From NCBI RefSeq assembly GCF_041146395.1, contig NC_090984.1:82471114-82535113 (forward strand): a DNA stretch of 64,000 bases, read 5' to 3'. This document shows positions 1 through 10,869 of the stretch, piece by piece (positions within the stretch are counted from its first letter, which is position 1; every line of letters begins with the position of its first letter). The position numbers were made by a program, and so were the translations under genes. The stretch comes from Eulemur rufifrons. Taxonomy: Eukaryota; Chordata; Mammalia; Primates; Lemuridae. Under the pieces are notes generated by a model that saw only the letters and a list, made by a program, of their open reading frames with translations, did no database searches and was not told the origin of the DNA.

Positions 1-1394
1 GACCATGGAAGGTCAAGGTGCAGTTATTTAAGATGGGCAAGAACTGGACAAACTGATAAACTGAGAGGGAAAAGCTATAAAAGGAAAAAAATTAAAGATA
101 TGGTGTCTAAGAGAGGTAATCAATGGATCAGGGCCCATGAGGATATCAAATGATATGAGATGAACTCAAAGCCACAGAGGAGGGTCTTGCCCTTGAGCAA
201 GGGAGGAAAGGACCCAACACGCTCTGGGACTGTGGGAGGGAGGGCAGGTTAGGCTGATGCAGGAGGGCAGGAGCAGCAGCCTGGAGCGGGAAGACGTGCA
301 GTGGAGCTGAGGTTAATGCCAGGTGGAGGAGAGTGTGCCCATTTAAGGCAATGGACAGCTGAAGACAAGCCTCAGCCACTCCTTCTAAGAGAAATGATAA
401 TAGTCTAAAGATTCAGAGTACTTCAAGGTAACAGTGGATATATAATTTTTGGAAGACTTCAGTAAATAGATATTGCAGAAGTGACTGAATGTGTGCTATT
501 GGATTGAGAGGATTACCAAATTATTCCCTTTAGAATTGAAGGATCTGAGAGTCAAGTGAGCTATCAGCTCTATCTCACACACATGCACACACACATGCCC
601 ACGTACATATACACGGACACACATATATCCTTTATATATAAACAGGTTGCAACCTGCTCGCACTCCAAAATAGGCATTAAAATCTCTAAAAGTATTATTT
701 TAGACACAGCCAGGCTGAAGAGAAGTTTTTGCTAGGTGGGGGTCCAGGGCATAAGTACAGAAAGGCAACATGAAAAGATTTTTTTCCAATTAATCTTAAA
801 TACTCAGTTCAGTGGAGTTTAAAAATCATAGAGGAGCCATTTGAAGCCCATCTTGAGACACACACTTGAAGAGGAAATTACCAAAGGCGGTGAAGCAGGG
901 CTCCACTCCCTGCCAGCCGGTGGGCGAAGCCGCAGCCACGTGATGCCTACCAGAGAGAACCGGTGCCCCTGCCAGCTGCCAGCAGGGAGGCCTCTGCGCA
1001 CTGCCTCGGTGAGTCATTCCGTGATCACAGCCTGATGCCTCCCCTGGCACAGGGAAATGCCACGGCATTTCATTAGCTCTGCTTATTTTGGTCAACGACT
1101 AGGAGCCTTGTACGTGATGCTTTCCAGGGTATGTACTTTACCTTCTGGGTGGGTTTTTGGTTTTTTGTTTTTTTTTTCACTTTTAAAATGTAGGGTTTTT
1201 TTTTTCTGGCATAAAAGAAACTTATGCTCATTTATGCTCTTTGTAGACATTTTGATCAATGCAGAAAAATAGAACTAAGACCAAAATATCACCTCCATGT
1301 CAAGCATTTCTTCATTTTGGTGCATTTCTTCTCACCTTTCTATTGTGGGTTTCAGGATGAAGAGAACTGATTTTTTTCCTTTCTGAGAAGAGCA
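1..1394. other. unique sequence, no gene seen
   Basis: I see no recognisable gene here. The open frames on both strands are under 90 codons and overlap one another. The stretch holds a GC-richer patch near 225-330, a CA/TA-rich tract at about 566-640, and oligo-T runs near 1160-1205. No repeat family is recognisable with confidence. Confidence 0.5.
566..640. repeat. degenerate CA/TA-rich simple repeat
   Basis: Imperfect cacaca and tatata words alternate here and are broken by catg and cgga. It reads as an old, decayed dinucleotide microsatellite. Confidence 0.7.
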
Positions 1395-1399
1395 GATAG

Positions 1400-1565
1400 T
1401 TCCAGGACAGGAAAATTTCCTGGCAGAGGCACCAAAATATCTGGGTTCTAATCCCAACCCCAGCACAGTTTAGCTTGTGGTTTTGGCAGCTGCCAACCCT
1501 CCTGAGGCTGCTTTCTGGTTTGCAAGATGATGACATTGATTGGCCAACCTCTGGGGCCTGTTCCA
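1400..1565 (+). mobile_element. MIR SINE fragment
   Basis: The core wording (ctgggttctaatccca, then a tgacattg / gcaagatgatga segment) follows the tRNA-derived MIR body in the forward direction. It is an old mammal-wide SINE with many substitutions and no remaining target-site duplication. Confidence 0.5.
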
Positions 1566-1965
1566 GAACTCAGGTGTCCTGGGCCTGTGATGTTCTGGGG
1601 AGCAGAAAGATGTGCTTTTGGACACAAATTCTTCTTGAGCAGTTACAGCTCTCACTACAAAACCCCGTCTTCTGAAACTGTGACTGAAGGACTACAAGAG
1701 AAGGTTCTTGAAGTGATGTGACTACTCTCTTATACCTTTATGAGGTCCTGGAAATTTTAAGAAATGAATGTACTGAATGAGGATGCAGTTCAATGCAGGG
1801 CATATGTCAGAGAATCATCCAGTGAACAGGGCAAAGCCAGTAGCTTCGTCCATTCTATTAATAGCTAATAATTGAATTTAGAGAATCAGGAGTATAAAAA
1901 AACCTATTAAATAAGGCTGGCTCAGAATTTCCCAAACTATGTTCTCAGAACAAATAGGTATTCCA

Positions 1966-1970
<5 letters not shown>

Positions 1971-1999
<29 letters not shown>
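1971..1999. repeat. (AG)n microsatellite
   Basis: This is an essentially perfect run of about 14 AG units with little interruption, so it is likely length-polymorphic. Confidence 0.95.
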
Positions 2000-2002
<3 letters not shown>

Positions 2003-3229
2003 CATGAGAACAAGCAGTGGTCAAGTACATTCAGAAAAGATTAAGTTAAATCAGGTGTAACAGGTTTCTTCACTCTAAGACTTCTTAGGACTTTAAATAT
2101 GCTTAAATGCATTGGAAGTACCCAGGGGGATATGGAGTGTGTGCCCTAAACTGACCTGATTATGGAAATATTTTGTCCAGGCATACTAATTCACATCCCA
2201 ATAATTTAATTTTCCACAGGACAAAGTTTGTTACAGCTCCTTCTAGCAGATCCCAAAGAAGTGGTTTTCTTAAGGCACCATTATGGATTTTTCAGTAATT
2301 ATCCCCGATTTTTCTGGTCATTGTGGTGAAATCTTGAGCTGAGTTGTGAAAACCCATAAACTTCTTGAATATGTTGCAAGTTTTATAAATTCTTGCATTT
2401 GTAAGACAATTTTTATTTTCTCAAATGTACATTTGTCAACCGAGTGCTAACCTGGTCCTGATGCCACAGCAGCCTTTTCAGCTCTCGGTTTTGCCTCTAT
2501 CAGTCTGTGTGAACTTGGATGAGTCATTTAATTTCTTTAAACAGAGTCAGGTGACTTAGACTGGGTTCCAGGTGCAGTGGTGCACTGGGCAGAGGACGGC
2601 CTCAAGAACTGGCAAGCTCAGGGTTGAGAGCCAGCGGATTTGGGGGAGTCAGAGGAAAAGCAAAGGTCTGGGGATGACAGGAGAAGTGTGGAGTCCTGGT
2701 GTGGAGAGGAGGGAAAGGGAGAGGGAGAGGAATTTGAGCTCTCCATTGCCAAGGTCAGGTCTCCTCCTAAGAGCCGGATCAATGCAAAGACAGGGAAGGT
2801 GAAGTTCAGGGTCCGCAGCACCTGGTCTTCATGGGTAAGATCCCTATACACATTCTGGAGGAAGTCTCAGACCTGGGCCTGATCTACCTGTGGCTTTTTG
2901 GGATTACAGGACATAGGCTCAGGCAGTGCGTGGGCTGTGCTTGCGACATGCCATCCAAGGAGGGGAATAGTTCCTTGCATCTGGACCCAGGGCGAAGTCT
3001 CTGGAAGCACCGGGTTTGAGCTGGATGGGTGTTTATTCCTGGCTGGCTCCTCATCCTGTGGGAATATTTCTTTATAGGTCACATCGGCCATTCCTAGGTA
3101 AGGCCTGAGTCCAGCCTGAAGTGGGATAAGGCTACTATTAATGGGATATGCTTTACAACAACATAAATTTGTTATCAAACTATCTTTATCAAGAGTCCTG
3201 AGTGGTGTTCCAAGTAGTGGAAAAAAAGG
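2000..3229. other. unique sequence with possible MIR trace
   Basis: No gene is seen. Around 2440-2545 the words gtgtgaacttggatgagtca and ttaatttctttaaac resemble the middle of a MIR on the plus strand, but the match is too weak for a firm call. At 2570-2850 the sequence is purine-rich (gagaggagggaaagggagag), and this alone opens frames on both strands. Confidence 0.4.
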
Positions 3230-3980
3230 GTTTCATGGATAATTAGTAAAAATAGAAATCATTCTTCACTGTTCCTCCCTGTCCAGCCCGTCTCCCTGTC
3301 CTGTACTCTCCTTCCTGCCTTTGGCCGTGAACTCGCCTCTCACTTTTCTAATTCTGGGGAGAAGTGTGTGCCGTTTACCATGAATCTTGACTCGGTTTTG
3401 TGTCATTTTTACTATTATCCAGACTTTTTGATTGAGCTTAGCTCCTAAATGAACAGGCTCTCTGGCTCAGGCTCCCGAAGCCCCTCCATCCCTTGGACCC
3501 TGTCTCTAATACCTGAGGCCCTTGATGAGCTGGGCGTGGAGGCACAAGGTGAGCAGGCAGAGCCTCTGACCCTCTCTTCCTCGGGCTCCAAGAGCACAGA
3601 CCCCTGAACTCTGCCTTCTTGCCTGCCTTGATTCTACCAGTTTGTCCCATCCTCCCTTCCTTTTTTCGCTCCTAACTCTGATCTGGCTGATCTGCCCTGG
3701 AGCACCTGCTGCTTCTGCTGCCCCCAACAGGCCCCTGCCCTCTGCCTCCTGCCTGCTCTCACCGACCTCGCCCTCCCTGGGCCTACTGTGTTGTGCAGCC
3801 GCCGCACCATCCTGCTCTCCTGGCCGGGTGGGCCCCTGCGAAGCCCACCCATCTTGCTGCATAAGGGCTCGCGGCTGGGCCTCATTCTGGCAGGAAGGGG
3901 GACACTCTGCTGAAGGGGGTGTTCATCGGGCTTTCTTTTCCACTCCAAAGAGGAGCCCAGTGGTGGATGGACTGGCTTTA
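3230..3980. other. GC-rich, pyrimidine-rich unique block
   Basis: The plus strand is rich in CCT and CTG words with scattered CpG, densest at about 3760-3870 where I count roughly eight CpG. Overlapping frames of about 100-118 codons exist on both strands, as base composition predicts. I recognise no protein motif. It could be a weak regulatory region, but nothing decides this. Confidence 0.35.
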
Positions 3981-4042
3981 TGAGGGGAAGTCAATTTCCA
4001 GAGAGCCATGAATTCAGGTACAAATGTGCAGAAATCTTTGCT

Positions 4043-4068
4043 AATTCTAATTTAGAATTCTAATTTAG
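4043..4068. repeat. perfect 13-bp tandem duplication
   Basis: The unit aattctaatttag occurs twice head to tail (4043-4055 and 4056-4068) without a mismatch, so it is probably a recent slippage event. Confidence 0.9.
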
Positions 4069-4195
4069 ACATGAGAAGAATGTCTGAACGGAGACATCAA
4101 CATGCCTCAATTATAAACTATTCGTAAATAAACTTTATATGTGTATATAATTCAAAATAAATGAGACAGTATAAAATACTAGACATATAATAGAA

Positions 4196-4350
4196 ATAGC
4201 AAAAACTCTGGACAAGGGGTCGGGAGAGCCGACCTCCCCGGGCCCCTCTCCGCCTCTGGCAAGCTGTGTGATCTGTGCACAGTCACTTCCCCTCTCTAGG
4301 CTAAAGCTCTCCAGTTACCTCTCCCTGAAATGAAAAGATCTATCCAGACC
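4196..4350 (+). mobile_element. MIR SINE fragment
   Basis: The words ctggcaagctgtgtgatctgtgcacagtcacttcccctctct follow, with substitutions, the MIR central domain (the tag/ctgtgtgacc/ttgggcaagt region) in the forward direction. Confidence 0.5.
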
Positions 4351-6894
4351 GTGTATTATGTTCCTCCGTTTTACAATAGCAGTTGCCTACAAAAATGAAC
4401 TAACTAAGCTCCTTTGAAATCTTTACAAATAGAGAAGTGATTATGCTCATATTTAAGAGTTTTTGTAATAATCATAATTACTGAAAATCTAGAGAGGCAA
4501 TCAAGAAAAAAGCTATAAATCTTCAAAAGTATGATGACTAAGGAAAAAGAAGCACACAAACAAGCCCGAGACAGAAGTGTGGGTGCTGTGGTTGACACAG
4601 CATTTTTATACAAAGCCGATTTGAATAGCTGTGAGTCCCTGTGACTTCAGGTCCTTGCTTTGTACTATGTCTATAACTTGGGGAACCATATTATTTTCCA
4701 TACACAGCTAATGCTGTGGGAGAGTCAGAGAAATGTCCCCCACTTTCCACCCTGCAGATTGTCCTCCTGAACATCCTCCAGTCTCAAATATCATAACTGA
4801 ACTGTGCTTCCAGGTGTTAGGAATTGAGCAGGTCACACCTCACTGTAATTGGATGAAGGGCCTAATCATTGGGTCAGAGTATCTTTTATGGGAACTTACA
4901 GGACAAATGGCTGGTTTATAAAAAGCAGGTAGGGTGGAGCTCCTTAGGGAATGTGATAGGAGGCTGAGTTGGTATGTTTTCATTTTTGCATTCCTATCAC
5001 CTACTGCATGCGTGCTTTAACATAGAACAGATGTTTATTAATGTGGAATAAACGGGCCAAATCATGAATATTTAATAAATCCTGGTTATAGAAGAAGATC
5101 TTGAAAGCTCAAACTGTGCTTGCTCTGAGATTGCTTGGTGTCTGACGTGAATGTTTGTTTGCTAACCTTTTTAAGGTGCTTTGGAATGTGGGCCAGATAA
5201 AGTGGGTAAAAAACAGACTTGCATTCCATATGAATAACTTGATTCCTTCATTTCCAAAATCCAGCTGTTCACTCTTTGACCTATCTGGCTTTGTATGTTG
5301 TAGCTTATAACACTTTTGAGTAGTAGAAGAGAGTTGTGTTGGTATGATATGAGAGATCAATACCAGTTATTAATTGTCCCTCTTTCTCACAGGGCCCCTT
5401 TCCCATCCCTTCTCTCCCCCACCCCAATGTGTTATCAGTCCTGGGAAATGTTTGCTAAATGACTGATTAGATTTTCACAGTAAATTGCATTTTTTGAAGA
5501 TGATCATGATAGCATTTTCACAGCTTTCATGGGCGGTTTTGAGATTATGTATCTTATCTTCAAGCTGTTCTGCATCTTTAGTCCAAGCTGTGTGTTATCT
5601 CCAAGGTTTTTTGGTGTGTTTTAAATGGGTTAAGTCCTTTGAAGTTTGAGAGACAGTCCTTCCTGGGTCTTTCTAAACTCAGTGAATACCACAATACTAT
5701 CTTTCCAGACCATTAGTGATGCAATCCCAGAACCAATTGGATGATTGATTATTTATAATTAGGGAAACCAGGAGATAAGGAGGGTGAAAATGAAGAATTG
5801 AAAGGGAACCTGCACTGTGTTCTGGTCTGCATCCTGATGGTTTTGCTTGGACTGGGTTTGGGGTGAGCAAAGGGTAATTCACGTAGTGTCCAGCTGTTCC
5901 CATCACAACCGTCTATGTGGATTTTGATTCTCAAGCCATGATGGTCTTATTCATGGGAAGTCTGCAGGTGTTTAAGCTGTGTGGAGGGCTGGTGTTAGAG
6001 ATGAAGGAGTGTATTTACCCAAACTCCCAAGCTCACTGGTACTGGGATCGAAGCTGTGATTTTTTGGCTTGGGTTGCCAGAGAGAATGAGAGAGCTTCCT
6101 TGAATTAGCAGGGATGGCAGAGGTTGTCTGGATGAACATGCCGCCTCCATCATCTCCGTCAGAAGGGGACAGGGCATCTGCGACACACAGGCAGCATGAT
6201 GGAGTGTTGAATGTTGCTAGTAGCTGGTTAGTTTCCCCCTTACATTGACCCTTATATCTATTTACCTACAACTGAATTCCATTGGTTTTACTTCTGTTCT
6301 CTGTGACAACAAAGAGTAAATACCACTTTCTTTGAGAAGCCTTCCCCAATCCCAGACTTTTGTTATTTTTCCTGATTTCTATAATCTGTCAAAGATGGCT
6401 GTCAGTGACTCTAAAATTCCTGTAGACCTTGGAATCCGATCCATGCAAGCCTGGATTCTTAAGGCCACTTGAAGTGACCAGGCCCTCTCTCACTAAGTGC
6501 TTCTTGCCTGTCTGGAACTGAAACTGTTCCTCTCTGCATAGCTTGTTCAGCCCTCTTTAGGTTGAACACCAGGTTCCCTGTTGAATAGCACAGAGGTAAA
6601 ACCATCACTGGGCATTTATGCTTTTTACTTTTCCTTTCCCAAGCAATGTTCTTTGCTTTTCTTCTTGTTTCAATTGTCTCTTCAAAAAGAAATCGTAGAC
6701 TCTTATATTTTTTACAAGACTAGCTAATTAGCATTAGCCTTCCTGACACTATTCTAACAAGCTCTTGCTAAACAAGATAAAATGGTACTCCTGGCTTAAT
6801 TACTCTTTCTGTTAACACAATTTGACATCCTAATTTTTTCATTTGATATTATATCATAAAAATCTAAGTCATTAGAATTTATTCATATAGACTG
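4351..6894. other. unique sequence, no gene seen
   Basis: This is about 2.5 kb of AT-moderate DNA without a gene or a repeat I can name. Short frames on both strands show no motif. The C-rich words at 5380-5430 followed by gggaaatgtttgctaaatgactga recall an L2 3' end but are too short to call. Confidence 0.4.
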
Positions 6895-7140
6895 TATTCA
6901 GTCATTCAATAAGCACTTATTGAGCAGCTACTCCGTGTCAGAAACTGTAACAAGTGTTGGGGTTATGTTGGAGAAAACAACTGAAACAGGGCCTAGTATT
7001 ATTAATAGAAGTACATTGAATAATCACACAGATGTTTAATTAATCACAATAGTAAGTGCTACAAAGGAAACCACGTGGAGCATGAGAGGGAACACTTGGG
7101 GGAACTTGACCTAGTCTGGCATGAAAGAGGAGCTTCCCTG
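6895..7140 (-). mobile_element. L2 LINE 3' end, minus strand
   Basis: Read on the plus strand, it begins with the reverse complement of the L2 tail (cattcaataagcacttattgagcagctact) and runs on through the usual ttggggttatgttggagaaaacaac body into ggaggaacttga-like wording. It is an ancient mammal-wide LINE remnant and is non-functional. Confidence 0.75.
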
Positions 7141-7159
7141 AACAGCAGGGAACATAATC

Positions 7160-7440
7160 TACTCCACATTTCCCCCATTCGGGGACTTTGTAGTTTTTGT
7201 GCAAAGTCTTTGGCTACTTTCAATAAGGCTACAACTAATACCTCTGGGCATAAGTGACATTATTTTCATAAGGTAGATTCCTAAAAATTTAATTACTGGG
7301 TGCTTCTGTGTATAAGTGATATTTCCTTAAGGTAGATTCCTAAAAGTGTAATCCCAGGGTCAAGAATGTGAACATTTTATGGCTCTTGATACATATTGTT
7401 AAATATTTTCTAGAAAAATCCATGCACAGTTTTAAAGCTG
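7160..7440 (-). mobile_element. L1M 3' fragment with internal duplication
   Basis: The plus-strand wording (aaggctacaactaatacc, ggtagattcctaaaa, gggtcaagaatgtgaacattttat) is the reverse complement of an old L1M 3' region. The segment around ggtagattcc is present twice, offset by 59 bp (7271 and 7330). Confidence 0.65.
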
Positions 7441-8060
7441 GTAGAGACTCTTGGATCACTGCATCTCCAACTACCTTCATGAAAACATCAGGTTGATTTC
7501 AAGAAATCAGTTAGCTTAGTAGTAAGAGTAAGTTTCTTGTATGTTTCCTATGTATGTTCTCAATTGGTGCTACTCAAAGTGTAGTTCTCCATCTGGTGTA
7601 CATCCTGGGTATATTGATTAATGGCCTGTGATAGATACAGAAATTGAGAACTAAACATTTAAAAACCTTAATGGCAATATGATAAAGTGATTTTATGTAA
7701 AAAAAATTTGCTTTTTCTTTTTTTTCACAAGAAAATGCAGAAGAGATGTATATTGCTTTTTCATTTTTTTTTCCAACAAGAGAAGTATGGTTTATGATAG
7801 ATTGAGAGGAAAAAAACACGTCCTCCCCCACATAAGGTTTGTGTGAAAGCTAGTAGAACCCCCTTAGTCATGTTTCCTTTTATAGACAAAGACCCCAATG
7901 CCATACAATGATTTTCTCCCCTTTCTCATGGGAAACAAATGGAATTAGCAAATTTTGACTACAGACATGTATACTTGAGTTAAGCCACACAAGAGCTGTA
8001 TATACGTTTCCCGGAAAGATAAAGCATACTTATTGCAACAAATGAGACATGTATTGTTTA
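7441..8060. other. unique sequence, no gene seen
   Basis: AT-rich stretch. The wording near 7566-7590 (gctactcaaagtgtagttctcc) resembles a hAT-Charlie terminus, but the rest does not hold up. Confidence 0.35.
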
Positions 8061-8235
8061 AAGAATTTCTGTGAGAGGCCTGGCATGGTGGCACATGCCT
8101 GTAATCCCAGCACTTTGGGACACTGAGACGGGAGGATGGCTTGAGGCCTGGAGTTCGAGGCTGCAGTGAGCTAAGATCACACCACTTATACTCTAGCTTG
8201 GGTAACAGAGTGAGACCCCAAGAATTTCTGTGAGA
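8061..8235 (+). mobile_element. Alu monomer (FLAM/FRAM-like) with 16-bp TSD
   Basis: A single Alu arm, without a dimer partner, runs from ggcctggcatggtggcaca (8077) to gtaacagagtgagacccc (about 8219). It is bracketed by the perfect 16-bp direct repeat aagaatttctgtgaga at 8061-8076 and 8220-8235. The duplication marks a clean L1-mediated insertion. The 3' copy follows the body directly, so almost no A-tail remains. Confidence 0.92.
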
Positions 8236-8432
8236 AATTTCTTTGTCCCAGAATTACAATTCCTTGCTGTTTTATTTTTGCTCTTAGACTATATCAAGGT
8301 ACTTGACCACTGAACCTGTCTGTGAGCAGGCACCAGAATTATGATTAGATGAATTATGATTAAGTGCTGCCACTGCCAGTTATTTCTTCCCAGAGGAAGT
8401 AATGAAAGGTGTCAAAAAACTTCCACCTCTGA

Positions 8433-8591
8433 AACTTTCCACTAGTTGTGCCCATAAAGTTCAGCTGTGGGTCAGAGGCTACTTCCTTTTTGTTCACATT
8501 CCCCAAAACAGTGACCAGAGCTGTTCAGACGTTCGACATGATGAAGAAATCTCGCCAGTCAAGGGCTGAAATCGACGTGGATATCATCTGA
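8433..8591 (+). other. CpG-bearing open frame, uncertain exon-like block
   Basis: A frame stays open from just after a TGA near 8430 to the TGA at 8589-8591. Its second half, after the pyrimidine-rich stretch and AG at 8510-8511 (an acceptor-like site), keeps five CpG within about 60 bases (8530-8579), which is unusual for this CpG-poor region. The frame ends in residues RAEIDVDII. I do not recognise the protein. It could be a terminal exon, a decayed transposase fragment or chance. Confidence 0.15.
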
Positions 8592-8849
8592 ATGTCATTT
8601 AGCAGTGTACTGGAAAGAAAATAAAAGGAGCTACGGCATGATCTTTTGTTGGTCTGTCTTTTGGTGACCATAAAAAAATAAAAACTTAGCTCAGAGAAAG
8701 GGCTTACCCATTATATTGGTTCAGTCCCCCGACAGGCGAGAACTACGTTTTCCTAAAAACTCTGCCTACCACCAATTCGCTAGTCAATATAAGAAGTAAG
8801 TATTTTATTTTTGACTCCTCTTGAGTCAAAGGGAAGCAAGGTAGTGATG

Positions 8850-9060
8850 AATTAAAGGGCGTAGATTCCAAGGTCAGACTGCCCGGGTTTAAATCCTAGA
8901 CTCTGCATTTTGCTAGCTGAGCTGGTCTGGGTTACTGGCCTCAGCGCCTCCATTTTCATGAGTACACATTGGAGAGAAAAGTGAAGGAAAAAATCCATGT
9001 AAGGTACCTGGCACACAGCAAGCACTCAGTAAATGTTAGCTGTTCTTGTTCTGATAATAC
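8850..9060 (+). mobile_element. MIR SINE
   Basis: It is readable along most of the element: ggtcagactgcccgggtttaaatcc near the 5' side, then a diverged core, and the 3' end as ggtacctggcacacagcaagcactcagtaaatgttagct. Confidence 0.85.
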
Positions 9061-9169
9061 AACTTAGCAGAAGAAATTCTGTTAGGGAAGGAGGCAAAAA
9101 GGAAGGACGAGAAAGAAAGAGAAGCAGTAGGACGTCTGTCGCAGACTTATTCTTCCTGAGGGATGTTGG

Positions 9170-9390
9170 AGAAGAGCAGAGGATTTGGATCCAGAGGACT
9201 CGGGCTCTGGGCCTGGCCATGCCGTTTGCTTTGTGTGCAAGCCAAGCGGTCACGTGACACTGCTGAGCCCGGGTTCCTCTTCTCTTGGGTAAATGAGATG
9301 ATGTCAATAATCCCTGCCGCAGGGGTTGTGAATGCAAAGAGCTCATGTGTGGGTAGATGCTTTATAAGTGGTGAGAATGATTTGGGTGTG
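9170..9390 (+). mobile_element. MIR SINE (diverged)
   Basis: The order of words (tctgggc..., gtgacactgctgagcc, cttgggtaaatgagatgatgtcaataatccctgccgcagggttgtg) follows the forward MIR layout. It lies only about 110 bp from the preceding MIR in the same orientation. Confidence 0.6.
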
Positions 9391-9754
9391 GGTTATCTGC
9401 TCACGATTCTTCCTTCGGAGGGTTTCCTTCCAGCATGTGCCTGCTTGAACTGGCTGCTGGAGGAGGCAGGCCCTGCCTGAGTTTTGGGCTTCAGGTCTGG
9501 GGCTTTCCCCTTCTCCTGGGCTTCCGTGTGGTAATTGTTCATTGAGACCAAATGGGTAGGCCCCGCCTTCCTGGTTCCTGGTAACCACGGGGTGAGGTTA
9601 CAGGTAGATGTCTGTGTATGTGTCTTCTGAATTGCTCCACCAGAACACTGTGCCTGTAGACGAGGGAAAGCTTGGTTTTGGGCCATTCTTCATTTGTCTA
9701 TCAGTTTAAGCTTTTTTGGAAATCGAATTTTGAGGACCCATTAGATTAATTCTG

Positions 9755-9822
9755 TTAATAAAAAAGAAAAGAATGAAAGGAAAGGAAGGAAGGAAAAGAA
9801 AAAAGGAGAGAGAGAGAAAGGT
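9755..9822. repeat. GGAA/AAAG purine simple repeat
   Basis: An unbroken purine tract of ggaa, aaag and gaga words on the plus strand, an imperfect tetranucleotide repeat. Confidence 0.85.
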
Positions 9823-9849
9823 GACTCACAGATGAAGAAACAAGCTAAA

Positions 9850-10005
9850 AACCCAGAGGCCAAGAGTTCTAATCCTGTCTGTGCCACAACTTGTTATGTG
9901 ACATTGGGCAAGTAACTTAATCACCTGGTGGCTTCATTTCCTTGTCCATAGAATGTAGTATGACGGTACTAACCAATCTTACTCGATTGTTACAAAAAGA
10001 AAATT
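9850..10005 (+). mobile_element. MIR SINE fragment
   Basis: Clear central MIR wording: gagttctaatcctgtctgtgcc, then tgtgacattgggcaagtaacttaa, then ttcatttccttgtccatagaatg. Confidence 0.85.
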
Positions 10006-10243
10006 AACATTGGCCTTGGATATATATTTCAGCTACATACTGCTTCTGTGACTCCCTGGTTTGGGGCAGGTTGGAAACATGAGAAGGACTTTTCTTACAA
10101 CATTTAACCAGATTCACTGGAAAGGAATATTTTGCTCTTCTATCCATAAATTTTCTCCAATTTCATTCTGATAACTACACTACATAGTACTAATCTACTG
10201 ACCGAAAATATCTGTTTCTTCTGTCCAAATTAAATATATAGTT

Positions 10244-10513
10244 GGCTGAGCACAGTGGCTCATACTTACAATCCTACTTTGGGAGGCCGAGGCAGGAGAG
10301 TTGCTTGAGGCCAGGAGTTTGAGACCAGCCTGGGCAATAGCAAGACCTGTTTCTACAAAAAATAAAAAAATTATCCAGGCATGGTAGCACACATCTCCCA
10401 GCTACTCAGGAGGCTGAGGCAGGAGGATCACTCGAGCCCAGGAGTTTGAGGTTGCTGTGATCTATGATGACACCACTGCACTCTAGCCCCAGGCAATAGA
10501 GTGCAACCTTGTC
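10244..10513 (+). mobile_element. dimeric Alu, lemur-type wording, no A-tail
   Basis: The two arms are readable. The left arm starts ggctgagcacagtggctcat and holds gaccagcctgggcaatagcaagacc. The right arm has cccagctactcaggaggctgaggcaggaggatcact and ends ggcaatagagtgcaacc. The words gaggttgctgtgatctatgatgacaccactgc are typical of strepsirrhine Alus. The element does not end in poly(A); it abuts a 23-base poly(T) at 10514-10536. Confidence 0.9.
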
Positions 10514-10536
10514 TTTTTTTTTTTTTTTTTTTTTTT
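10514..10536. repeat. poly(T) tract, 23 T
   Basis: An uninterrupted T run lies directly 3' of a forward Alu, where a poly(A) would be expected. Confidence 0.95.
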
Positions 10537-10540
10537 AATA

Positions 10541-10867
10541 CAGTTGTCCCTCAGTATCCACTGGGGATTTGTTTCAGGACCCATGCGGATTCCCAAATCC
10601 AGGGATGCTCAAGTCCCTGATATAAAGTGGTGTAGTATTTGTAAATATCCTACACGCATACTCCTATATACCTGAAATCATCTCTACATTACTTATAATA
10701 CCTAATATGATGCCTATACATTACTTCATTCCTGTGGATTTAATGTAGTGTAGTAATTGACACAGCAAATTCAAGTTTTGCTTTTTTGGAACTTTTTGGA
10801 ATTTTTTTTTTCCCCAACTACTTTCAACCCAAGTTTGGTTGAATCCACAGGTAAAGAGGGTCAAGTG
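10541..10867 (+). mobile_element. MER2/Tigger-type DNA transposon (non-autonomous)
   Basis: It begins cagttgtccctcagtatccactgggg and ends ttggttgaatccacag...agagggtcaagtg. These two ends form imperfect terminal inverted repeats of the Tigger/MER2 family (pogo-like, Tc1/mariner superfamily), and a TA dinucleotide lies on each side (10539-10540 and 10868-10869). No transposase frame remains. Confidence 0.9.
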
Positions 10868-10869
10868 TA

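Noticed and set aside
3506..3862. 118-codon minus frame in the GC-rich block
   Set aside because: It overlaps equally long frames in other phases and its composition follows the pyrimidine-rich DNA. No domain is visible.
10230..10548. Possible target duplication around the Alu at 10244 (atatagtt versus atacagtt)
   Set aside because: The right-hand copy falls in the terminal TA/cagttg of the Tigger element, which has its own TA duplication, so the match is probably coincidental.
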